Shown here: one piece after another, positions 55,985-64,000 of the stretch
How the letters are laid out: every line of letters begins with the position of its first letter
Numbering within the stretch: position 1 is the first letter of the stretch
From: Shinisaurus crocodilurus
Taxonomy: Eukaryota; Chordata; Lepidosauria; Squamata; Shinisauridae
Length of the DNA stretch: 64,000 nt
NCBI GenBank assembly: GCA_021292165.1
Contig: CM037879.1
Coordinates: 288,026,272 to 288,090,271 of the forward strand
Direction: 5' to 3'
Position numbers and translations under genes: made by a program
The notes under the pieces: model-generated
Databases searched by the model: none
What the model saw: the letters and a program-made list of their open reading frames with translations, nothing else
What the model was told of the DNA's origin: nothing

Positions 55985-56116
55985 ATCTAAGGCAGCCTTC
56001 CCCCACCTTGTTGCCTTCCAGATGTGTTGGACTGCAACTCCCATCATCCCCAGCCACAGCAAGGCCACTGGAGGGCATATCTGGAGGGCACCAGGTGGGG
56101 GAAGGCTGATCTAAGG
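55985..56116. mobile_element. hAT-type hairpin element (family B) with perfect 8-bp duplication
   Basis: Element 55993-56108, CAGCCTTCCCCCACCTTGTT to AGGTGGGGGAAGGCTG, flanked on both sides by ATCTAAGG. Confidence 0.9.
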
Positions 56117-56669
56117 AGTAGAAAAGCATTGGAACTAAATATCAATACTTAACCTAACTGTTGTGTAATCCTTATCTCCTGCCTCCAAACGTCAATTAAT
56201 GGGAAGCAACTCTGCTGCTCTCGAAGAACCAAACGTGTTATTAGGCTCATTTATCACCTGGTACAGTGGTCTACAGCTAAGAAACATGACTTTGTTGTGA
56301 AGCAAAAGCAGAGAAACTGGTTGTAAAAGATGCTCTTCTTGAAGTCTGCTACAGGACACAGTATGGGAAATGTGCCATTCCTGTGCACTGGACTAAAAGA
56401 AAAGGGCCAATTTGGGGCCAGGAAAGATAAATCTTTCCTGCAGCAAAACAGAGGGCCAGAGCTTTCCAAGAGAAATGGGGGAGTATAGTTCCCCAAAGGA
56501 ATTTCTGAAAAATCCTGTCATTTTTGTAAAATACTTTGGTATCAGAGATAACGAGATCTCTCAAAATATAAAAAGCCAAGGTAGCCGTATTGGCCGTAAG
56601 AAAAATGCCAAAATCTGTATTAGTGTGATACCTTTATTGGGCCAACCAAAAAGTATATGTAAGATGGAG

Positions 56670-57612
56670 AACAATGTTCATTTCAGCAATCCAGACAAGA
56701 CGGAGGTGCTGTTGGTGGGTGGGTCATCTGTCCGGTGGGAAGATACTCAACCTGCCCTGGATGGGGTTGCATTCCCCCTAAAGGACAGGGTTCGTAGACT
56801 GGAGTCACAAGTGGACTCGGTGACAAGGAGCACCTTTTATCAGCTTAGGCTGATCTACCAACTACGACCCTATCTGGACAGGCAGAGCCTAGTAACGGTG
56901 ATCCACGCTCTGGTAACCTCTGGTTTGAACTATTATAATGTGCTCTACGTGGGGCTGCCTTTGAAAACAGTCCGGAGACTTCAATTGGTTCAAAACAGAG
57001 CAGCAAGGCTTCAAGTGGAGACTGGCCAACAGGAACACATTGCGCCAGTCCTCTATGAATTACACTTGTTACCAATTGAAGTCCGGGCCCGATTCAAAGT
57101 GCTAACATTAATATTCAAACCCCTAAATGGTTTGGGGCCAGGCTATCTGAAGGAACGCCTCGTCCCATACGTGCCTACCCGAACACTGAGATCCTCTTTG
57201 GAGGTCCTTCTCAGAGAGTCCCATCTAAAGGAAGCTAGGAGGGTGGCTACTAGGGGAAGGGCCTTCTCAGTTGTGGCACCCATTTGTAGAATCAGCTCCA
57301 CAAAGAGGTGTGCCTGGCGCCTACTCTCTATTCTTTTAGGTGCCAGGTGAAAACCTTTTTATTCTCCCAATATTTTAGTGGTTAGATTTTTATTCCCATT
57401 TTTATTATCACTACTGTACCTCTGACTGATTCATTTGGCTGCTTTTGTCTTATTGTATAGTATTACCGTATATCATGTTTGTATTTTTATATTAATGATA
57501 CTTTTAGTTTTAAGATGATTGTTTTTATTCTGTTCCCCCCCCCCCCCCTTGTAAACCGCCCAGGAAGCCTTTTGGCTGATGGGTGGTGTAGAAATACATT
57601 AAATAAATTAAT
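56670..57612 (+). mobile_element. L2 LINE 3' half with long open RT frame
   Basis: An open frame reaching 57350 encodes NPDKTEVLLVGGSSVRWEDT, STFYQLRLIYQLRPYLDRQS, LYVGLPLKTVRRLQLVQNRA and LHLLPIEVRARFKVLTLIFK, the L2 RT C-terminal half. The 3' untranslated region contains a poly(C) run (57534-57548) and ends GTAAACCGCCCAGGAAGCC with an (AAAT)n tail. The open frame starts upstream of the element by chance. This is the best-preserved L2 in the window. Confidence 0.85.
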
Positions 57613-58377
57613 TAAATAAATAAATAGCAATATTGATCTTTCCCCAGGGGCTGACCACAAATGCTTCTCACTGGTCCAAATATCTGTTGTTGTTGTTGTT
57701 GCTTTAATTTGTTGCAATAAGGAATCTAGTTTCAGTTTAATCTGTTATGAAATATTGGGGGGGGGGGGTTAATCCAAGGTAAAATTGTTTCTTTGGGTAT
57801 AATTTCTTTGGGCATTTTAAGACTTTGCAGGATTCCCATAACATAACCTGCGACTTGATTCAGGACCCATTAAGCTCAAAATACTCTTTCACTATATTCA
57901 GGCTTTGTTTTGTTTTTAAGTGCATCATTAAGAAGGGAAGTTAGTCTCAGGAATCAGGCTTGTCTATGTAAGTTAGGCATTACCAAAAGGCAAAGTATTA
58001 GTGCAGCATGATCAGAAATGTCAGTGGTATCTGTTTTATACTCCTCAAGTTGCCGAGTGAAATAGCTGTTATCAAAAAATAAATCTAAACAGAAGCAATT
58101 TTGATAAACAGGGGACAGATAAGTGCAATCTCTTTCAAATTGGATGAGGTGGCACCAGATATCGACAAGACAATTTTCAGTAATGTAAAACTTTCAAGAA
58201 GACTATACACAGGTGGTAAGTCTAAGGGGCAGCATGTTTGATTTTATATTTCATAAAAGTTCCCTGTCACCTCAGTAATACCGTAATTTATCTGCATGAG
58301 ATGTTTCACTTAGCTACTGACAATAACTAGAATACTGTTTGCTAAGCACTGGAAATCAAATTCAAAGCCAATAAAAC
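57613..58377. other. No feature recognised
   Basis: Contains a (GTT)n run near 57686-57700 and poly(G) near 57757-57767. Confidence 0.4.
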
Positions 58378-58456
58378 TATTAATTAAACTATTGTGAACC
58401 ACCCAGAGAGCTTCGGCTGTGGGGCGGTATAGAAATGAAATAAATGAAATGAAAAT
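58378..58456 (+). mobile_element. L2 3' terminal fragment
   Basis: GTGAACCACCCAGAGAGCTT, CGGCTGTGGGGCGGTATAGA and then AATGAAATAAATG repeats. The 5S-headed SINE at 58457 follows directly. Confidence 0.75.
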
Positions 58457-58632
58457 GGCCTGTGGCTTACGCTGGCTCAGCTTGTCTGAGTGTGGAAAGC
58501 TAAGCAGGGTCCGGCCTGGTCATTACTTGGATGGGAGACCCCTCCTCTAGTTTCCTGCATTGAGCAGGGGGGTTGGACTCGATAGCCTTGTAGGCTCCTT
58601 CCAACTCTATGATCTATGAAATCTATGAAATA
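58457..58632 (+). mobile_element. 5S rRNA-headed, CR1-tailed SINE inserted at an L2 tail
   Basis: Full head and tail of the same family. It lies immediately after the 3' tail of an L2 fragment (58378-58456) and ends in CTATGAAATCTATGAAATAA. Confidence 0.87.
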
Positions 58633-58844
58633 AAAGTAGAATGACTTAAGTAAGATCCGGAAGCAACTAACTTTAGTTAAATAAACAGCATTTCAAACAT
58701 CAGCAGCTAAACATCAGGATGTTAGCCAAACTTGGAGGCCAGGAATTACTCATATTATGAATATGTTTTCAATGTAAGCTCCAATTAAGATTTCATGAAT
58801 TTGAAATGAATATTCCTCCCATTTGGAATTCAAATTTCTTTGTA

Positions 58845-59335
58845 GTGTCCCAGAGTTGGAAGGGACCACACAGGTCATCTAGTTCAACACCACCAATGTA
58901 GCTTAGAGACCTCTAACAAAGGAGAGTACTCCCAACCTCCTAGGCAGCGCATTCCACTCTCAGACACACTGTACTGTCAAGAAATACCTCCTAATGTTTA
59001 GGTCTTACCCTCTGGATGAACAGAAAACAAATTTTATCCATCATCTAATATGATTGCCCTTCAAATATTTGAAGATGGCTAGTGTGTATCACGTCTTAAT
59101 AGTCTCAGGTGAAATCCAATGGTGTCCATCTGCCAACGGACCTGCAGTCTCCTGTAAACCACCAAAATCTGCTTTGAAGGGCTGGAGGACCCTCCAGAGC
59201 AGATTGGGGGGGCACAGGATGGGAAGGGAAGGGAAGACCACTTACATGGTGTTGAACAGAACCCATCTTCCCCAGAGAAAACATACCAACTCCTTCAACC
59301 TTTCCTCATAGGGACTGGTCTCTAGGCCCCTCACC
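58845..59335 (-). mobile_element. CR1 LINE fragment, old, minus strand
   Basis: CAGAGTTGGAAGGGACCACA, CAGGTCATCTAGTTCAACAC, CTTCAAATATTTGAAGATGG and CAACCTTTCCTCATAGGGAC are the antisense of classical CR1 3' coding and untranslated sequence. Internal segments have diverged or been replaced. Confidence 0.7.
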
Positions 59336-59814
59336 TAAGGATGGGGGAGCAATCAGTTTGGTTCACATTTCATGTGAACTTACAGTCATGCCTTCCCCCT
59401 GTTGCCACAGCCTCAGAAGAAGCATCTGATTCAGAGTCAGTGATAGAAGGATCTGATTTAGGGCCTAGTCAAACTATGCAAGGTCAGCCTGCTGGGAATG
59501 CGCCTGTCTAGTTTCTTAGAGGGATGCAATCAGGGGAGTTGGCTACTTCTTCACAGCTGCAGCAAGAACTAAACTTTGAAGGAATGGCGAAGCAAGGACA
59601 GCTTAGGGAACAATCCTTGATTAACAGGCAGGAAGCAGATTCTCCCAAGACTGTCACCTAAACCACAATGACGATTGAAGAGGCTAAGTGAGAAGCCAAA
59701 TGGCATCCAGCAACTTAACAAAATTTCATTAAAATAGCATCATTAAGCATACACTTCCCCTACCTTCTTTTTCTGCAGCTAGCAGATTCATCTTTTGTAA
59801 GAACGATGGTTGGA

Positions 59815-59932
59815 TCGACTAAGTTAGGCGCAGTTCAGGCTCACTGAAATCTATGGGACTTAAGTAAGTCATGACTAAGTCCCATGGCTTTCAAAGGGAC
59901 TATAATGTGACTAACTTAGCCTGAATCCTATA
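59815..59932. repeat. Short imperfect inverted repeat
   Basis: GACTAAGTTAGGCGCAGTTC ... CTGAAATCTATGGGACTT pairs with AAGTCCCATGGCTTTCAAAG ... TGACTAACTTAGCCTGAATC. MITE-like, family unknown. Confidence 0.5.
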
Positions 59933-59953
59933 TATATATATATATATATATTA
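59931..59953. repeat. (TA)n microsatellite
   Basis: About 11 TA units in AT-rich DNA. Confidence 0.85.
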
Positions 59954-60700
59954 GAAACATTAGACAGATATTTAAAAATATGTAGTAATTACATTTGTAT
60001 GTGTTATATTATATATATACACACCAAATTCGCTATGTTTAAATTAAGGGGCACAAAAAAATCCAGCTAGCCAAATGATACAAAAGCAGGCTATAATTTC
60101 AACTATTATATATAGAAGTGGGGCAGGGAAAACGGGAGGGGGGGGTCACCTTTTAAACAACTGAAACATGTGCTGTTGTTTTTAAGAGTCGCAACACAGT
60201 CAGCAAGCAAGCAGATATGGGTTGTAAAGCATATTGGCTCCATAAAGATACAAAGCAAACCATAGAATCATGCCGTGTTCAGGCGTAAAAATTTTTAGTA
60301 CTGCCCAGGAAGTAGCTTATACACATTGCTCGGTACAATTTATGGGAGGAATCATTCTGACAAATATTTTATGTCTTTGTATGTTTATAGGCATTGGCAG
60401 ACTTAGCAAAGAAGCTGCACACCTGAGGTTGATACCAGCCACAGTGCTTAGGGTGAAATAGCCATCCCATCTAATCTCTGAAATACCTGAACCACTGGCT
60501 ATGGAGAGATTACTCCTTCATTCAGGCTGAGGAACTGGTTGAAATACTGATGTATTATTACAAAGGTTTGAAAAAAAGAAGCTGAAACAGGATTACACTT
60601 TTGTCATTTCCTTACACACTCTAAAAACCACAGGCATCATTTTTGGCTGGAGTGAGGTAGGTGCCCCTCTTAGAACAGGCATTTTTAAAAAAAAACATTT

Positions 60701-60806
60701 AGGGTGCAATCCTATGCAAGTTTAGAAAGAAAACAAGGTCTACAACTCCCAGCATGCTGGGAGATATAGCCCTTGTTTCTGTCTAAACTTGCATAGGATT
60801 GCGCCT
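60701..60806. mobile_element. Inverted-repeat DNA element (family E)
   Basis: AGGGTGCAATCCTATGCAAG to CTTGCATAGGATTGCGCCT, with centre CCCAGCATGCTGGGAG. Same termini as 15318-15453 with a shorter middle. Flanks TTA/TCT are not an exact duplication. Confidence 0.75.
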
Positions 60807-62237
60807 TCTAAGCAATTATAAAAAGATATCCCAAATGACAACTTAGATCTCAAAGAAAACTTCAGGGAACATGTCCAGACTGTTGACTCAAAGGTTTGTT
60901 CTGTCATGCCCACCAGCCAAAAAACTAAACTTTTCTGTGGATCTCTGCAAAAATATTGGCTTTGCTTCATACCATACCAGTGAGCCGACTCAGTGACTGG
61001 CTCTGTCCAGGACAACACATTATTAGTAAAGCATATGCAAATTTGAGACTCACCACACAATTTCCTTTTGAAAAATATTGTAGAATATACCATAAGTTGC
61101 TATGCTCAGTTTAGCTGTGGGGAAAGATGCACAGTGTGTTTTAAGAAGCCAACCCTGCAAAATTAGATCTGGAACTCATGTTGCATTTTGTGGGGTCACA
61201 CGGAAGCCTGCATATGCATGAAAACTTATTGTAAATTAGTGTTGTAGTAGACTGCACCAGAAACTGAGGTTGTTTGCTTTAAGTAACGGGTTGCCACTAC
61301 TGACACACCCTTCCAGGGGGAATGTTGTATGGATGAGGCATGATTGCTGCTAGATCAGCGATCATACCGGCACTCTGATGCTGATCCAGCCAGCTGGCAG
61401 CACCCAACATGAGTGCAGGCCATTACATCAGAAGCCTCTGCTGAGCACTGCCAGCCAGTTAATAACTGCAATCCTGTGTAGTGCTGACCTTCCCTCCATT
61501 TTGTAACAACTCCCTGTAGGATGATGGGGCCTTCTCTCAGGTGTTCCTCAGCGGCGGCAGCTTATTAATTAAGAGCAAACCACTTCAGCAGCCGCCTCCG
61601 ACTGTACCTGTTTTGCCTACAGACGTGCACTCAAAGTTATCTCTGAGTTCACATGTCTATGGCTGAGCCAGATGAACATTCTCATTATACATTTTTATGT
61701 GTAGGCAAGTGATCATCCTGCAGCTGCAAAACTAGTGCCTAGAAATTTCAGTGGGGTTTTAAAAAAAAACCACCCTTGGCAGCATTAAGGCATCATCTTC
61801 GCTAACAATCAACAGCAAATATGACTTCAGTATTGCCAACAGAAGCAATCACTGAATAGGCATCTAATTACTCTTTATTTGTTTAATGCCAACGATAACT
61901 GTCAAGAACACTTCCTCATTTAAATGATGCAGGAGATTTCATAGATGCAATATCAGCATATCCTGCAAGCTTCAATTAAATGAATAAGCAATGTGTAAGA
62001 ATTACCCCTTAATTACACAAAGCATACTTGAGACTGATGGCAAGAAATCAAAAGGGGTCGTGTTAACCATAATAACCTCACTATTCTCAACCGTAGAGGC
62101 TTACTTTTGGTTTCCATAGTATTTTATTCTACTCAAAACCCCTCTTTCCACAGTCAACTATCAAACTATGGATAAATGTTTTAAAATGGCCAAGGTATGT
62201 AATTGCAAGGTATGGAATTACATAAAAAGGCTCAATA
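60807..62237. other. AT-rich unique intronic sequence
   Basis: 61780-62080 is rich in TAAT-type motifs and free of repeats, a candidate conserved non-coding block. Confidence 0.4.
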
Positions 62238-62388
62238 GTCTAGACCAGTGTTCTCCAACCTTGGGTCCCCAGATGTTTTTAGCCTACAACTCCCAGCATG
62301 CCCCAGCCAGCATAGCTGGCTGAGGCATGCTGGGTGTTGTAGGCTAAAAACATCTGGGGACCCAAGGTTGGAGAACACTGGTCTAGAA
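62238..62388. mobile_element. hAT-type hairpin element (family A), 135 bp, with 8-bp duplication
   Basis: Element 62246-62380, near-perfect palindrome around AGCCAGCATAGCTGGCT. Flanks GTCTAGAC and GTCTAGAA match at 7 of 8. Confidence 0.87.
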
Positions 62389-63299
62389 GCACCTGATCTT
62401 AGAGCATCACTGAAGCTAAGCAGGCACAAACTGTTTTTATTTTTATTTTTAATGTGAATTTCAACCAAAAAAACCCCATAAACAAAATCATTTCTCTGGT
62501 GGGGAGGAACCCCAGAGAAATTTACAAAAAACAGAGCATTAAGTTTTTGACAATACTTGTCAGGTATAAACGCAAGCATGGATTTGATCACTGCCTGGAT
62601 TGTGAGCCCCATGTAAACTGCTCTTGAGCTTTCTAAAGGAAGAGTAGGATAAAGGTAGTAGTGGAACTCTGCTTGGGTTGCTCAGGCAGAATCCAGAAAG
62701 AAAACATTTAGAGCAGCCCATGTATATATTTATACGGTGCTTAGGAATGACTCTATTGAGTGAAGAGATAATCAGTCCTTCACTTCTGCCCTTTAAGGGC
62801 ATATTTTTAACAATCATATTTGATCATCATCTGGTTTTGTCAACCAAAATATTCTCAAAAATATTTACATGAATAATCTAAATTTCTAACACCACTTAGC
62901 CAACATTTTGTTATCTACTAGATACAATAGGATAGGAGGGAGATTTCCAGACTCTGAAAGGATGTTAAGCCATGCTTTTTATTCCAGATTAATTAGCATG
63001 AAACATTCACTCATGAATGCAGCTTAGAAGTGTTACTAAATTTTTTAAGAGCATTTGAAAATAAGAAATAATCCAGATATTTTTTTTAACCACTCTGTCA
63101 ATCCAGCCATTTTTCAACTGTCACAAATGTAGAAAAACAAAGTAGCTCTAAAGGTCCATTTTGTGTGGGTGAAATGGTGATGAAAAGTAATAGGGACTAA
63201 TTAATCCATATCAAGAATGTCTCAGAATACCCTCCAATTTTACAACAACCAACATAACATACTCCTCATCACGACAAAAACTTCTCATTTACAGTAATA
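62389..63299. other. Mostly unique sequence
   Basis: Begins with a short 5S-like scrap (GATCTTAGAGCATCACTGAA then GCTAAGCAGG, 62397-62423). The rest is not recognised. Confidence 0.35.
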
Positions 63300-63540
63300 C
63301 CTTGGATTGCAAGTAACTTGGTCTGAGAGCGTTTTGCAAGAGAAGCAAAAAAAAATGAAAAATTTTGACTTGATAAACGAGCAAGGTCTTGCAAGACAAG
63401 TAGTTGTAGGGATGTAACCGCTCGCCTCGAGCGGGCGTAGCAGGCCTAAATCGGCCCCGCTCACGCCCGCCAGAGACTCGCTTTGATATAAGAGTGTTTT
63501 GGATTACAAGCACGTTTCTGGAACGAATTATGCTCTCAAT
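63300..63540. mobile_element. Inverted-repeat DNA element (family J) with GC-rich hairpin interior
   Basis: Left CCTTGGATTGCAAGTAACTT, right CTGGAACGAATTATGCTCTC. The middle (63419-63472) is a GC-rich imperfect hairpin, GAGCGGGCGTAGCAGGCC against GGCCCCGCTCACGCCCGC, absent from the copy at 10316-10557. Confidence 0.65.
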
Positions 63541-63884
63541 TGTGTGTGTAAAACTAAAGTTTGGCAGGAGAATACAGTGTCCAGAAAGCTAGAAACTCAA
63601 TCTGACCTTTTCTGATCTGATTTCTTGTGAAGATTTTCAACCAGCTTGCTTGTCACTGGCACACAGCTTTCCCTGCACACAGTAATACCACAGTGGAGCT
63701 TCCCTGGATCAATGACATATCTCAAGGATTGTTAACATGCTTAGACTAATGTTGGGAAACAGCTTTCATATGCCCCAAATCTCAGGCTAATCTGCAATGT
63801 ATCAATCAGAAGTGTGACAGGGCGACTAAAACACAAGATTACACGATGGGAACCTGGCCGACAAACTGTTATTTGTCTGGCTAG

Positions 63885-63955
63885 CCTACCTTACAAAAGC
63901 TGCTCTGAGCTTCCAGGGCAGGATACAAATGCAATGCATAACATAAGAACATATC
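63885..63955 (+). mobile_element. LINE 3' tail fragment
   Basis: AAAGCTGCTCTGAGCTTCCA then GGGCAGGATACAAATGCAAT is an L3-like terminus. Confidence 0.45.
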
Positions 63956-64000
63956 TAATCCGCAAGAGAGGTTTTACTATCATTTGGAACTGAGAGCAAC

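Noticed and set aside
56412..56669. N-terminal extension of a 312-codon protein
   Set aside because: The frame is open by chance upstream of the L2. L2 similarity begins only near 56670.
62397..62423. Sixth 5S-headed SINE
   Set aside because: Only about 27 bp of weak 5S resemblance and no CR1 tail; too short to call.
33842..64000. Further CHCHD3 exons upstream in gene sense
   Set aside because: I looked for the residues preceding this exon on minus and saw no match with splice sites. Absence is by eye only.

Overview
The window looks like deep intronic DNA from a reptile, most probably a squamate (lizard-type) genome. The evidence is the repeat mixture: tRNA-derived SINEs with the squamate layout, CR1 and L2 LINEs with typical reptile 3' ends, a 5'-truncated L1, an RTE-like LINE, a Helitron, many short hAT-type hairpin elements, and abundant microsatellites. 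There are no prokaryotic operons, and almost every long reading frame is either a transposon coding remnant or chance.

The one host coding element I can support is an 84-bp exon on the minus strand at 33841-33924. Its 28 codons, good splice sites and phase 0/0 match the coiled-coil segment of CHCHD3 (MIC19, a subunit of the mitochondrial MICOS complex). The rest is therefore probably the two large introns either side of this exon: 1-33840 downstream and 33925-64000 upstream in gene sense. A (TG)12 tract lies 14 nt upstream of the exon's acceptor in gene sense.

Layout. 1-5300: hairpin elements, a GC-rich stretch (2465-3010), a tRNA-SINE, a hAT remnant that keeps the first codons of a transposase, and a remarkable 137-bp-arm foldback insertion with a 15-bp target duplication (4972-5338). 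5.3-18 kb: sparse repeats, one CR1 3' end with a nearly intact reading frame, a Helitron, a CR1 on minus and several short DNA elements. 18.4-20.9 kb: an old L2 on minus, interrupted in layers by a CR1 end, a TA-flanked DNA element, a 5S-derived SINE and a hairpin element. 22.3-23.3 kb: a 1-kb hAT-type element with a perfect 8-bp duplication. 27-32.8 kb: a 5S-SINE, an LTR-like remnant, and a 3.9-kb APE-endonuclease/reverse-transcriptase LINE inserted inside an L2. 33.8 kb: the exon. 34-46 kb: L2, CR1 and L1 copies. 46-46.8 kb: a DNA element whose interior has expanded into a minisatellite. 48-59 kb: further hAT elements, SINEs, an L2 nested in a CR1, and an L2 with a long open frame. 59-64 kb: mostly unique AT-rich sequence with a few hairpin elements.

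The most interesting findings are: a five-copy SINE family joining a 5S rRNA-like head to the 3' end of the CR1 copies present in the same window; the LINE-like target duplication around a near-perfect foldback; the shared CTA-centred 8-bp target duplications of the hAT-type elements; and the UG repeat beside the CHCHD3 acceptor. Family assignments were made by reading the sequence; no database search was possible.
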